64,000 nucleotides of DNA from Sepiola atlantica (GCA_963556195.1 OY744517.1:146590882-146654881), one strand, 5' to 3'; positions 22,945-35,691 are shown, numbered from the stretch's first letter. Numbers and translations: made by a program. Notes: generated from the letters alone by a model not told the origin.

Positions 22945-23060
22945 TTTTGTTTCACGGCATATCAACCCTTTTAGGGTTATTTAATGCCGAAGCAGGTCAT
23001 TTTGGTAAAAGTTGTTATGCTTCAAGTTCTTTATGTTCAAGTATTTATTCATAGTGTTTG
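22945..23060 (+). repeat. Dispersed repeat copy (with 18608 and 23887)
   Basis: CGGCATATCAACCC and TTATGCTTCAAGTTCTTTAT match 18620-18700 and 23895-23960. Confidence 0.6.
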
Positions 23061-23299
23061 GTTTGATTGTTTTGTAGAGGAAAAACATTGTTTTTATTTT
23101 TAGCTTTGCAGAACATGAGTTTTGCAATGTGAAAAGGAAAAAAACAATAACATTAACGTTTGGTACATTTTGGGTCAGGAAGCCGGTATTTTCAGACAAT
23201 CTGGTAGCACCAGAAATCCAAAAGGAAGAAATTTAATAACTGAACCAATCCTCCCTTTAGCCATAACAAGAGAAATGAGGATTTTGATCGTTTCTGTTA

Positions 23300-23490
23300 A
23301 CTATCATTATACTAAAGCTGAGTTAATCAACATGTGCTCTTAATTGTTTTCCTATATATTTTAATACAACAAAATAAATGTTCAAATATTCATCAGTTTG
23401 GGGATTGAGTTATGTTTGAACAAAAACTTCCATTTTAATTGTTCTAATTAGCCACAAAATTTGCAATTAACTCATCAAGGGGTCTATCTC
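23300..23490 (+). repeat. Dispersed repeat, copy at 47990-48175
   Basis: GAGTTAATCAACA, TATATTTTAATACAA, GGGATTGAG, and TTGTTCTAATTAGCCA occur in the same order in both places, 24.7 kb apart. Confidence 0.65.
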
Positions 23491-24159
23491 AATTTCTATA
23501 TCACTTTCACCCTCTCTCAATGTCTTGTTCGACCCCTCCCCACTCTTATGTGGTATCCATAACTCTTCCCCCCCCCCTGTTAATTAACAGTCAAAAAGGT
23601 AATAATGGAAAGAATAAAAAGATGGAAAATGGGAATATTATTTAACCCATAAACCCTAGAAAGAAGGTGTATAGCAAGCAGAAGGAAACTAATTTTAGAT
23701 TCTGTCCTCATTTTATTTATATATAACTGGCTTTGGAAACTCTCCCCCCCCCCCTCCCATATTAAAACAATCTAACCCGGGCTCAAAGGGTGACCCCCCA
23801 ACTGATCACATTTTTTCTAAATACACATAAACATTGCAAAACAAAAAAAAGCCAATCATGGCTCACAATATGCAGAAAGAATATTGCTTTTGTTTTACGG
23901 AATATCAACCCCTTTAGAATTAATGGCAAAAGTTGTATATTCTTCAAGTTCTTATATTCTAATGTAAATGTCCATGTAATTTGTTTCATGCAATCATTTT
24001 AACTTGTATTTAGCAATTTTACTAATGTTTTTATTGCCTCTTGATCCACAGGTTTTATCAGTGATGTGAGTAGCCAATGGCAAAAAAAGCTGAAATCAAG
24101 AGGAATTTCCCAACTTGGATGCTAAGGCCCCTTGTGTGTGTACAATAAAATAACTTTTT

Positions 24160-24420
24160 CCCTCAAAAAACAAGCTTCATACTAAGATCAGACTGGCAGA
24201 GTCTTTGCCATTTTTGAGGATTGCTTGTTCTCTGTAGGTCTAAGGTATGGTCCTGTGCAGTTCTAAGAAGTCCACCTTCCCAGGCTTTACCTTCTCACCC
24301 TTTGAGAAGGGGTTAGTTTATTGCTAATAGGCTGAGGCACCCTACTGGGGAATTCCTACGGGTTGCCCAGGCAATTTTTGTTCGGCCACAGTGCGCTTCC
24401 TTTTCAAATCCAACTTTCCT
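24160..24420 (-). repeat. GC-rich dispersed repeat (copy at 52690-52950)
   Basis: The minus strand matches 52740-52950: AAATTGCCTGG, ATTCCCC(A/G)GTAGGG, AGCAATAAAC, a short hairpin of C-run/G-run type, GCCTGGGA, GGACNTC and TAGAACTG. Shorter pieces of the same family appear at 45590-45640 and 61800-61860. A SINE or a LINE 3' end are both possible. Confidence 0.65.
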
Positions 24421-24542
24421 GACCTTATGTCAAATCTTCCCACCGGGGAAGGGAGATAAATATAAACTCCAATTAGTTTCAAAGTCAAAATTAAGAGAAA
24501 GACAGTGAGTGCATGCGTGTGTGAGGGGGGGGTCATTCTTTA

Positions 24543-24660
24543 ATGAAACAAAAGTCATCTAATTCCTCTAACCCCTTCATGAATTACTTGAAATCTTAGC
24601 CTTCACAGCAAAATGAACATTTTTAGTTTTCAGAGAGAACTGTCATAAAAGAGGAAAACC
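24543..24660 (+). repeat. Dispersed repeat, direct copy of 18950-19063
   Basis: See 18950-19063. Confidence 0.7.
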
Positions 24661-25734
24661 AGATTTCAATAAAAAAAATAAATAAGAACTCACATATGAG
24701 AGGCTCTAGCAATTTAAGCCGAAATCCGCTTTTTCTGGATTTAAAAAAAGCGGAATTCCCTTACAAAGTGAAGAACTCACACCCCTGTCTAATGAAGATT
24801 ATGGAGTCTACTTTAGTCTTTCAAAACTTTTTTTTTTTTCATATTCCTTGTAAGGGATGAGAATACAATCTGGGTCAAAAGCAGGGCTGTAGAAACAGAA
24901 CAGAAAATGCCTTACTTTAAATGTTATAATGAAACATACTTTAGGAATTTGCAATAATTCTGACTAATTCGCTGAATAAAAAATAAAATTACCAAGCGAT
25001 ACATAATGAAAACTGAGTAAAAAAAAAAAAAATCTTTGTCTAAAAAAAAAAAAAAAAAAGCCGTCCACCATTTTATGACAAAGATTTTGATTTTTTGTAT
25101 TGAGCATTTTTCATTATGCACTTCTTTTTTTTTTCTTCCACATCCTTAAATATGATCACGTTTCCATCACCACAGAAGTATAGGGAGGAGGAGGAGATAT
25201 ATTAAATCCATGGGTTGGGTTTTAAAACAATTGTATATAATGCATGCTCGTTGTGGACCTTTCATACCAACGTTGTTAAATATTTAATTTGTCAATTATA
25301 AAACTCATTATTCTTTTTATTAATGATTTATTTTCCTTATTTTGCATAAATTTTCTGATGAAATGAAATGAACATCAAAGCTCGGCCACAGACAGAGTTG
25401 ACTTCATTCTTTTCCATCTTCATAAATGAAATGGTAGAAATAAAATTATAAAAAATTTACTTTGGTGTAATTATAGGCAGCATTTTTTTTTTCATTTCTA
25501 GGGCGATAATTGATGTCTTAAGATATTGCAGATTGTAAAAATGATTTTCTAATGTGCTATGTTTTTGAATGAAATGATGCTATGTGGCCATTTTTCTCAA
25601 TAAGTTTGGAAATTATTTTCAAATAAAGAAGCGTCTCTCTTCCAAGGTCATCAACAAAAATGTGATTAATGTATATTTATTTAGCAGAATTCTATAAATT
25701 GAACAAATAGCTTTTATAACACATGGTGGACTGT
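24661..25734. other. A+T-rich DNA, no feature seen
   Basis: Homopolymer A and T runs only (for example 25020-25032 and 25043-25058). Confidence 0.4.
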
Positions 25735-25829
25735 ACTAAAATGATGATAGAATTTTTTTTTTTTTTTGAAGTTGTTCACTTTCAGTGAATTTATGCACAT
25801 GAAAAATGGTTTCATATGAAAATCAACCA

Positions 25830-26150
25830 AACTGAATCCCAATCACACTTATGTATCAATGAGCTTAAAAAAAAATAGACAGATGTAACACCATATAACT
25901 AGGGCAAACTACAATGTTCGTTTTGATTGATTAGTAAAATAATGAAGAAATTTCAAATAAGACGATACATCGATCAAGAATATAAATTTAAACTTTATAT
26001 TTTAATTATATTAGAAATTTTTTTAAAAATAAAAGCATTTAATTTTTCAATATTCATTTATCGTTCACCGAGTAATTTCTTTATCATCATCCCAATCACA
26101 CCTATATATAGACGAGCTTAATAAAATGTAGACAATGTGAAAAGAAAACT
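25830..26150 (+). repeat. Duplicated segment
   Basis: CCCAATCACACTTATGTAT...GAGCTTAA...TAGACA near 25838 recurs as CCCAATCACACCTATATATA near 26091, in direct orientation about 253 bases apart. It may be a tandemly duplicated repeat. Confidence 0.5.
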
Positions 26151-26785
26151 ACACCTTCGCTTGTTAACAAAAACCACCTATAGCACAAGGAAAGTTGTAC
26201 TGATTAAGTGACTAAACAGAGAGGGGGCACCAGCCTGCATGTTTCAGTTCTGGTGCCAGAAGAGGTGAGAGTGAATAATTAATGACTATTCCTTTGTTAT
26301 ATAGTAAAGTCAGATTCTTTTTTAGTGAGCTGCTGAATATTTACAAATAATATTCTGTAACCACATAAATTTGTATATAAAAAATATATATCAAGATTAA
26401 TAAGGAATAAATAAAATATGTTTGTGTCTGCATGTCTGTAACCAAAACGATGTCACAATTCTCAAAGACATTACTTTATATTCTCATATTTTTGCTGGTC
26501 TTTATTAGCATCGAGTGCATTGGTCTGGCTGGTATTTGTAAATCATAGGCTCCAAAACTATTGAACAGAATACAGTACAAAATTTGGTATTAAGCCTCCT
26601 CCATAATGTCTGGTGCTGTTGATGCTACTACTACTATTGATAATAGTAACTATATAATAACAGTCGATGTTTCTCCGTTTACATTCAATCATGTTCAACC
26701 ATCCAATTAGGCTAAGCCCTTATGTTTCCAAAAATTATGCAATCATTTAGTCTTCAATATTTATATTTTCTCCGGATTACCCCAT

Positions 26786-26818
<33 letters not shown>

Positions 26819-27184
26819 CAACTTCCAAAACGGTGGCTGCCATTTTCACTCGCTTCTTAATATCTACTCCTCCCTCCACCCGAAATACTGGGTTCTAATT
26901 GTTCACGACAGTGTTTGATTTTATACAATAGTATTCTGTTATCTACTGTTTTATTGAATATAAGAATAGCAGTTTCGTAATTCTTTTCAAACGGTTAACA
27001 TTTGCATGCCTGCAAAACAAAAATAAACAAAAATGTCCGCTAAGACCTTTTCTAAACTCATTTTTTTTTTTTTACTTTTCTTCATTTAATTACTTAGTTT
27101 TTTTTATTAAGATATCTTTTTCTGGTATGGTAAGTTTCACAAATATTTACTTTATTTGTGTGTTGTGGTTATTGTTAGTAGGAA
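26151..27184. other. A+T-rich DNA, no feature seen
   Basis: A long A-run lies at 26790-26818 and a T-run at 27060-27073. No gene or repeat family was recognised. Confidence 0.4.
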
Positions 27185-27429
27185 AAAATTCAGACGGTGC
27201 AGGCCAAAAATAGCCGTTAGGGCTCCACGGGACTCAAAATCCATCATTTATCGGTGAAAAAGTGGTTTCATGCGACATTGCAGGTCCTAAAACATCCTCA
27301 AAAGCTATGAATGGATATAGATGGTTAAATCTGATATCGTACTTTAATTTAAGACCATTTTCAGGCTGTGAAAGGGTTTTCATGAATGTAAAATAGCTAA
27401 AAACTAGTGGCCTGCACCTTCTGAATTTT
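27185..27429. mobile_element. 245-bp MITE
   Basis: The ends are inverted copies: AAAATTCAGACGGTGCAGGC at 27185 and its complement, with one change, ending at 27429. If the element proper starts at CAGA and ends at TCTG, AATT flanks both sides as a possible 4-bp target duplication. No coding frame is present. The superfamily is undetermined. Confidence 0.7.
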
Positions 27430-27534
27430 CAAAATGTTTTATTGTTTAGTGCTATTTATGTATAAATGAACACAAAAAAATACTACTTGCATGAATCTAA
27501 AATTTTCACCCATTACGTCCCACCCCTACTACCA

Positions 27535-28377
27535 AAACCAAAGTGATGATCAGTGGTTGTAGTGTTGGAAAGTCTCCAGAAACAGAAAAGTTCCCCTGCT
27601 CAGTTTGTGGAAAAATAGTCGTATGCAATTACATTTGTGTAGTACTTCTAAGCATTAGGTACACAAGTGTAGTGGAATTACAGGTAGGTTGAGAGATTGT
27701 GACTAACTTGTGTGCAAGAAGTGTAAGACAATGGAGGTCGATGAGAACTCAGATGTGAAGAAAATATATTTAGATGGTGAGGCTATTGAGGTTGTTCAGA
27801 AGTTTGTATTTTTTACTTTTGTGATACCATTGGAGCAGGTGCTAGTGTGATTGCAAGGAGTTAGAAGTAGATCGAGTAAGTTGAGAGAAATGCTGCCATT
27901 ACTAATCAGCATATGTTACCACTGCCAACCAAGAGAAGAATCTATCAGGCAGGTGTACACAGTGTGATTTATGGAAGTGAAACCTGATCAGTAAGGATTG
28001 CAGACATGAGTTGCATGGAGAGAAATGATATGAGAATGATATAATAGATGTGTAATGAGAGTCTTAAAGATGGGGTTAGATCTGATGAGCTCAGAGGAAG
28101 ATTAAATTTGGACAGTATAGAGAGAGGAGTGCAGAACAGTAAACTTTGTTGGTTTGGTCACATTGAAAGAATAGATGAGCGTTCTTTGGTTAGTAGATGT
28201 AGAACAGCTGAGGTAGCAGGTAAAAAAACATGGGAAGTGATAAGGATGGAATTGAAAAAAAAGATGGATAAATAAAGACTTGGCTAGTGATGGGTTAATT
28301 TGGAAGTCAATTTCTAAAAGCCGTTCAACACATGCCAGCATGTAAAACGATGATGATGATGATGGTGATGCTGATGA
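27535..28377 (+). pseudogene. Non-LTR retrotransposon ORF C-terminal relic
   Basis: Decayed frames preserve the end of a LINE polyprotein. There is a zinc-ribbon-like FPCSVCGK segment (27590-27615), a DGEAIEVVQKF segment (27775-27805), a VIYGSET segment (27965-27985), and near 28130-28200 a KLCWFGHIERID segment. All are typical of the region downstream of the reverse-transcriptase domain. The 3' end has GGAAGTCAATTTCTAAAAG and an ATG-trinucleotide tail (28347-28377). Multiple stops and frame changes make it a pseudogene. Confidence 0.8.
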
Positions 28378-29027
28378 ATGTGAGTTTTGGTTTGAAAGAG
28401 AAATGCATAAAATATTCATTATAAGACAATCTCTTACCCATCGTAGATAGGTGGTTCGGCTAGTTTAAAATACAGTTGGAAAATGGCCTATTTTGTTTTA
28501 GAACATCTGTAAGTCATGAGTTTAGATTCTATACAATAGATGAACAAATACAATAGCCTGAGGAGGATGTCAGCTGATGGATAAATGTCATTGTCAGATA
28601 AACATCAATGAAATTAGGCCTTGTCTGGAATCAGAAGACCGTAGGGATGCATGGGGGAGGGAGGTTATATCAAGTAATGTAATTTGGATTGAAAGTTATT
28701 TTTCTAAATTCCTTATCACCGTTATTGCTTTTAAATGCGTGTCCACATCCCTGAGAGGTGTTACTATCTCGGGACGCCCCCTCTCCCTGTTTATGTTATG
28801 ATTTCCTGATGGACCAACGTTTGTAGGATGATATGCAACACAAGTGATTGAAGACGAGAATTTAAAAATCCAATATATAAGAAAATAATTCTTATTTATG
28901 AGATAATATAAAAACTATAATAGAATGAATGTAGATTGAGAACAATTACTGAAATGAAGGCAAGTTTTGTTTTTGAAGTTATAAGAACGTGAAATGCCTG
29001 TAATGGCAAAAAAGTCCAACAGTAATT

Positions 29028-29033
<6 letters not shown>

Positions 29034-29092
<59 letters not shown>
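29034..29092. repeat. (AT)n(GT)n microsatellite
   Basis: A long AT run ending in GTGTGTGTG. Confidence 0.95.
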
Positions 29093-29093
<1 letters not shown>

Positions 29094-29876
29094 AAAAGGG
29101 TATAACAAAATATAGATTTGGTCAAATAAAAACCCCGTAAATTTTTTTTCGTGACTTGAATGAAACAGGAAAAGAAAGGACATTTAGAGTATGTGTGCTA
29201 TTTAAAAACAGACAATTTTTAAAAATTATTCTACCCCCCTTCTTTGTAAGTGCTCATGTGACCAAAATTAAAGAATGTGCATAAAAGGGTGGGTAAAAAA
29301 AAGGAATGGTAGAATAAACAGGGAAAGGGGATTTAGTTTTATCAAAGAATTTACCTCACTTTAGGACATTGAAATTTATCAACCCAGATTCTATATTTAA
29401 CAGTTTGGCCAGACTTTTTGGCACTGTCAGGAATTTTTATTACTCGAGTTAAATTTGGGGATTGCCCAGCCCTTTAAAGATTTTGTTCATCGCTGGACGT
29501 GTTACTCATGTTTTAAATGGCATTTTCATTGCTAAGTGAATAGATGTATTTTAAGCATATCCATTTTTTTTTTTTTTTTTTTTTTTTTTAGGTGGAGGAG
29601 GTTAAGATGCATCCATATTTGAAATATGTTGCGGGGGGGGGGGGGGGGTTGTCACGATCAAGTTCAAAACACCATTTTCATCATTAAACATGCATCTGAA
29701 GAAATCCATTCTTATTCAAAGAAAAGATCCGTCATAATTAGTCGAAAATAAGTCTACTTATGAGCAAGGGTTGTGGGATCTGGAAGTAATTCTGGACTTA
29801 CTGGTTAAGCCGTCTGTTCCAATTAGGGTTGAACCTGGAATAAATTTTGGATACGACCAAAAAAAATCTACTTTAA
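29093..29876. other. A+T-rich DNA with poly(T) and poly(G) runs
   Basis: Runs lie at 29562-29590 (T) and 29631-29648 (G). No gene was recognised. Confidence 0.4.
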
Positions 29877-30449
29877 CTGACAGTAAGATTTCCAGTCAGT
29901 AAGAGAATATCTTTTTAGATTGTTCTGAGAAAATTTCATTCTGAAAGGGGATTCTAACCCATCAAATTTATTTCAGCTGAGTTTCTGTATTATATCAGAA
30001 ATTATACTTGGATTATAACTTTCGAGTACAATGTAAAAAGTCAAAATTGAATTTTATTGAGAACTATTTTTCTGCTATTAATAATAAAAAACTTTAAAAC
30101 AATAGTTCACACTATTTAAATTTCTTAAGCTGAACTATATAGTTTTATATATATTTTGTAAAAGTTTCATGTCAATCTTTTGTTTAGGATGTTGACAGGC
30201 TTGTTTATTCAAAAAATACCATTATTTTTTTTGTATGTAAAAAAAAAATAAATAAAAAAAACAAGTGTTAAAATACTTTGTTGAAGACGTACTCACAAAC
30301 TTATAATCCAAATATAATTTATGATATAGAACCTCAGTTGAAATAAATTTGATGGGCTAAAATCCTTTTTCAGAATGAAATTTTTTGAGGCAAAGAGTGA
30401 AGTGTTAGCAGCTAAAACGGCATCTGCCGACTGGAAATCTTGCTTTCAG
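29877..30449. mobile_element. 573-bp fold-back element
   Basis: The arms (about 29877-30035 and 30290-30449) are inverted, imperfect copies. AAGATTTCCAGTC lies near the left end with its complement near the right end, and CCATCAAATTTATTTCA and TTGGATTATAA pair further in. The centre is A+T-rich and no coding frame is present. It is a non-autonomous palindromic DNA element. The target duplication was not resolved. Confidence 0.75.
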
Positions 30450-30874
30450 CAAAAGAGCCCAAATGTTAGATCTCTCGGCCTGTTATAGTGATTGCCTTGG
30501 ATAAGACATGTTTGCTACATTTAGAAATCTCATTTCATGTAGATTAACACGTGTGTATCTTTCATCTATAGCACATGATGACTATGAGCAATTAAGAACA
30601 GGGTTCAGAGTTAAATTATTCAGATTTATATATTAATCTACGATATCATATCTAATTTATTTACGGTTGACCCATTTTTTTTTTTTTGTCTGATTTGGCA
30701 ACACTTAAATCTGTAAAATAAAAATTAAAAAATTTTTTTTTTTAAAGCTGGATTTGCATCAATTTAATAAGAGATCATGTGATATGAAGATTTTTTTTTA
30801 GTAATCATTGTTACGAGCGCATGTTATTAACAGCCGAAAGCAAACACGTTTTGTGGAGAATATCAAAAATGCAT

Positions 30875-31180
30875 TTATAATAAAACTACAAAGATGAGCA
30901 TACATATTTTATATCCTGTCTGGTGACAAAAGCTGCTGCTAACACCGGGGGTGGCAGTACCACCTTCACCACCGAACTTGATTTGCATCTGAGGTGGACA
31001 AAGTATAACGTGTTTATAAGAAAAAAAGTTTAAACTTTCATCAACATGTTTATATAGATATAGAAAAAGATAAACTAAGTTAAAATTTAAGGTTTTTTGT
31101 ACAATTTCAGCAATTTTGAACATAACATAACCAACCACAGCTAAAGTCCTCTTGCCGATTCTGTAGTCCAAATCAGCCAA
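30875..31180 (-). other. Unrecognised 101-codon open frame
   Basis: The minus strand is open for 101 codons, starting MADLDYRIGKRTLAVVG. The later part, GGEGGTATPGVSSSFC, is preceded by TTTGTCCACCTCAG, which resembles a splice acceptor. No domain is recognised and no donor site of good quality follows. It is the only frame in this part with non-AT-rich coding flavour, so I record it at low confidence. Confidence 0.2.
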
Positions 31181-31444
31181 TATTAAGTCACCTCTCGACC
31201 GTATAATGAATTAAAAATTTAAATAGATTTCGTTGATTATTAAAAAGAAACATCAACAGTGAGGTCATTTTTTGACAAACATGGTAACCCATGTTGTCAA
31301 AAAAAAAAAAAAAACTAAAACTATCTTGAGGGCAAAAAAACAAAAAAAAAAACAAAGTAGGCAAAAGAAACATCTTTTAGGAGAGTAGAAAGTGGACCTT
31401 GGGTTTACTTTCAGCAGCCTCGTAACTCTTGCTTCCCTTATTTT

Positions 31445-31640
31445 GTCTTTTAGTCCTCACATTTCATGAGTCATGTTTCTAACAAAAGGGGGAAGAATTG
31501 CTGATTTCTGGGTCAAAATCTATCTAACTCTTATCGTTGGCTAGTTTTTGACCTTGAAGTGGGAATTCTTTTTTAGCTCCTTACATCAAGTGGCATTATG
31601 CCTTGTCTGGAGCGATTTCCATAAAAAAAAAATATTCGGC
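31445..31640 (+). repeat. Dispersed repeat, inverted partner of 7745-7960
   Basis: See 7745-7960. TTGGCTAGTTTTTGACCTTG and ACATCAAGTGGCATTATGCC have complements in the other copy. Confidence 0.65.
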
Positions 31641-32384
31641 TTATTACTTTAGAAGTGAAACTCCTTTTCAGTAATTAATTATGTACCTGTTCGTGACACT
31701 TGTAACTGGTTGACTAATTCACAGATTAAGTAGACGATAAACATTGGCTGCCAAAAGAAAACACTAATTCCAAAAAGACTATTCATTTTAGGAGATAAAA
31801 GAAAAACAACAAAAATATGCCACCCAGTTTTGCAAGTAAAAAAAAAAGTATTTTTAGAATATGTGCCAATCAATAAGTATTATTAACTCATTATTATGAT
31901 GGAATTAATTCACAACGAAACTAAACATTTACTTGTTCAGTATGTGACATGTTTTCCTTTTGAAAGATGAAATGCGTGTAACTAGACAACAATGATTAAC
32001 ATCAAATGATAATTTATCTCAACCTGTAATTTCACAGTTAATTAAAGAAAATGGGTTTTAATTTTATTAATTCATACTTATTACATACTTTATTAAATGT
32101 TGATATGATACTAAAAGTCTGAACTGCTGGTTGCCGATGTGAAACAACAATTATAGATATGACAGATTTAGTAGAGACCAAAGGCAATAAAAAATTTTTT
32201 AAAAAATAAAAATAAAAAAAAAGGTTTTCTTACTCATGCGAAGCTTGTAAAAATATTTAAAATAAGAATGTTTTGTAAATAGTCATACAATTTCTTCAAA
32301 TGTTCCATAAACCACCAATAAATTTAGTTTTAAAATATCTATTTACCGTCACAATCAGTTAAAATAGCTTTTGGGCTAGGAGCA
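31641..32384. other. A+T-rich DNA, no feature seen
   Basis: No repeat family or gene was recognised. Confidence 0.4.
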
Positions 32385-32414
32385 AAGTGTAATATCTGTT
32401 CTGATATTACACTT
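32385..32414. repeat. Short perfect hairpin
   Basis: AAGTGTAATATC pairs with GATATTACACTT across TGTTCT. It is isolated, with no downstream T-tract suggesting function. Confidence 0.7.
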
Positions 32415-32477
32415 AATCTTTCCTGTCGTTCTAAACTGGGGAAATTTTTTTTTTGTGTCCCAATTCAGAGTGGCCAT

Positions 32478-32508
<31 letters not shown>

Positions 32509-32813
32509 GATATTCCACACATCAAAAACCGATCTTGTATCTAGCTGTCGTCATGGAGAGGCAAATAAATAGGGACGCAAGCGATAACAGGTAATCTTGT
32601 AAATATAGATAATTACATTTTTAAATATCAAGTGAATACACAATGAATATTAAGAGAGCAAAACTGACTTTAAAAGTCAAAGTAGGTCAAAAATATATTC
32701 AATATGTTATATTATGATTTCAACCTGGTTATTATATGACTCGTGAGAAAATAGGTTAAAAGAAAATGTTTATATACATCTAAATGAATAAATGCGTAAA
32801 CTTTTTCCACCTA

Positions 32814-33250
32814 TCATCATCATATTCGGCTTAATGTCTGTTTTACATGCTGCCATATATTGGACGACTAAGAAATTGACCTCCAAACTCACCTATCTCT
32901 GGCCAAGTCTTTAATTATCTCCCTTTCTCTTAAGTCCATTCTTATCACTTTCTCCTGTTTTCCTTGACATTCACTGTGAACTGACCCTGTTATTTTAACT
33001 GTTTTATATCTAACCTAAGAACCCTCACACATTCTTGCAATGTGGTCATAACATCAAAGTCTCCTCTTCTGCACACATCTCTCTATACTGTCAAGATTTA
33101 ATTTTCCTGAGGTCATCACCCGGTCTTTAAGAGTCACATTACACATCCATCGTATATTTCTCTGCATGAAACGCACATTCTCAAACTTCATTGGCCAGGT
33201 TTCACTGCCATATATCATCACACTAGGAACACATTTCTTATAGACTTTTT
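32814..33250 (-). pseudogene. Non-LTR retrotransposon C-terminal relic
   Basis: On the minus strand the order matches the 27.5-28.4-kb relic. ATATGGCAGTGAAACCTGGCC encodes a Y-G-S-E-T-W-like motif, then come the AATTAAATCTTGACAGTATA segment and GAGGTCAATTTCTTAG. It ends in a CAT/ATG tail at 32814-32825. Stops are frequent. It is the same LINE family as 484-766 and 36140-36510. Confidence 0.75.
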
Positions 33251-33339
33251 TTACACATAATATTTTATAATATATGTGTGCGTGTGTAATGCTGCTTTTT
33301 AACTGACACTTGTTTACATAAATAATACTGTCATTAAAT

Positions 33340-33800
33340 AAATGGTAATTTATTATACAAAGGAAATGGCATGCTGTAGTCGTTACAGATGCAGATTGTC
33401 GGCTGTGTGTTGGGTTTAAGTTCTGTCAGGCCTATCACATCACTTTCACCAATATCCTTGGGAGAGTTAGCAATCATATTCTCCCTCCTGCTATGGATTA
33501 AATAGACTAGACTTAAGTCCTGGTGGTGCAACTAGTCTAGGAGAAAAACTGTAGCAGTTACATGATTGAAATCTATTTCATGTTTTATTTACATGCAATC
33601 TATTGTACATGCGCTGTTGTTTCTATAGACTTGCATAGTGGCATAGGCGTTAGGAACCTACTGCGCATGTTCAGCTGTCCATTTCTGCCAAACCTGAGTT
33701 TGGGTGCACAAGTTGATCAGTTTCTTCCGGGAGGCCAATGTAGACAGACGTGACATTTTCTCTTGCCTCTCGTCATGGGTGACGAGAAGTGAGAATTAAA
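33340..33800. other. GC-richer stretch, unrecognised
   Basis: Frames are short and no repeat partner was found in the window. Possibly a retroelement fragment. Nothing more can be supported. Confidence 0.25.
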
Positions 33801-35657
33801 GCGAGATACAAATGCACGTTTGAGACCCAAAGACCTGGGTCAATTACACATATACTCTAATACATGCCTGACGAACCAACTTGCCTTATATTACTATGTT
33901 CCTGTTCTGTTTAAAGAAACGGTTAAACAAAGTTAATTTAATTGTAGAGAAGATGTAGGTATTCTTATATGGAATTCTGATGACTTTTTCATCTCAAGTG
34001 AGCCGATTTCGATAGACATTTTGTTGTAGGATCTGTATCTATCTCCAATCTCGGACATTCAACTCACACCAACTCTCACTCTACAAAACTCTGAAATAAC
34101 ACCAGTTTTTTTTCTTAATCCTAGCATTGTTTCCGAGATTTCTTGCTATACTGAACTCAAACAATGCTGGTTCAGGAGATGCAAGGTTGGCTGTTGCACA
34201 ACTCTTGCTTCACTATAGACTCCCCATGCAGGCACCCTTACAGAAGATATCCAGTTTTTTTAGAGACTGAAATAAAGCGCTTTTTATTTTTTATTCTACA
34301 ATATAGAAATTGGCAAAGAGAAAAATTACTCTCGAACTTGTAACCCCCCCCCCCACAGTATACATGAAATAACACTAGAAAAATATATATATCATCAGTC
34401 AGATGTGTGCGCGTCAAAATCGGTGGATAGGATTTTACTCAAATGTAGGAAAAGGAATTAACAGAAATTAATTTGTTTATGTAAAAAGACTTAGAAGCAA
34501 ATCTAAATGAATAAATGCCGAAGTTTTTTTTCATTTATCACACCTATATTATCTTCAAAACGGCTCACTGCTACTTAAATCAATAATACAAGTCTTTTGA
34601 AATACTGTATATATATATATATATATAGTAGAGAGCAAAGACTCAAACACGGTTATCTGTATACCTAATTTGCATAACTATTGTTTAAATAGTTTATAAT
34701 AAATTAATGTTTGGTCTTATTCATTTGTAAATTTTATTGTTCTATTTCCCTATATTTATGCAATAGTTCTGTCGATATTCATAATTAAAAAAAAGGATAA
34801 ATTACCCAAATCTTCAAAACATTATGTTCATTAATTTCCAAGAGAGGTAATTTAAATGAAAATTATTAGTTTTTAAAATTACAATAAATTTATATTAAAG
34901 ATATGTAATGCAAGTTATACATTTAAAAAGAATACTTTGAGTTAGATTAAAAGCCACCGAATGGTGGATGTTTGGCTTTTATTTTAATAGAAGGCTTTTT
35001 TATTCCATATTTGTTATTTTTCAATCTCGCATAATTATTTTCTGAAAATATAGTGTATTCTTAAAATAATCAAGTACTTTTCAGCTGTACAATTGGTTAG
35101 CTTGGTTATGACCATGAACCCAAAATGAAAGACATGTCACAGATGGGATATAAAATAAATATAGAAAAAATAAAAAAATCCAATAGAGGAAATAACAAAG
35201 GATGGTGGGGGTGGCAGTTAGAGAAACAAATGGGCAAAAAATTTGAATAACATTGTTAATAGAATAGATCTAGATTTTAACACCAATGAATCTACTGAAC
35301 ACAAAGAATTGTATGAGCCTGCTTGAGTAGGAGAGATGCAAAGTTTGTCTTGGAATAAGCAGAAGGTTTCAAATGGTAAGTACCAAATGAACCATTAGTA
35401 CTGGCGGGGATAGGTTACATTTTTGTTGTTAGGAAAGGAAAGGTTTACTGACAAACAGCTACAACTGAATTACCAATTTATGACAAAACAAGTATCTTCG
35501 TTTCTTTTTATTTGATTGAATGATAGTACATTTCAAAAGTAATGTGTGTGAGGGGGGGGGGCAATATGGAGCACTTTTATGGATGCCTAAGGTCAACAAA
35601 TTCCTTGTCACCTCATTCCAAAACTGATATTTGTTTATCACATCGCTATCGAATCTG

Positions 35658-35691
<34 letters not shown>

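Noticed and set aside
28896..29183. Open frame across the (AT)n tract
   Set aside because: The coding capacity is mostly the dinucleotide repeat (alternating Tyr/Ile), so it is not a gene.
33340..33800. A long terminal repeat of an LTR retrotransposon
   Set aside because: No matching second copy, TG/CA ends, primer-binding site or gag-pol remnants were found nearby.
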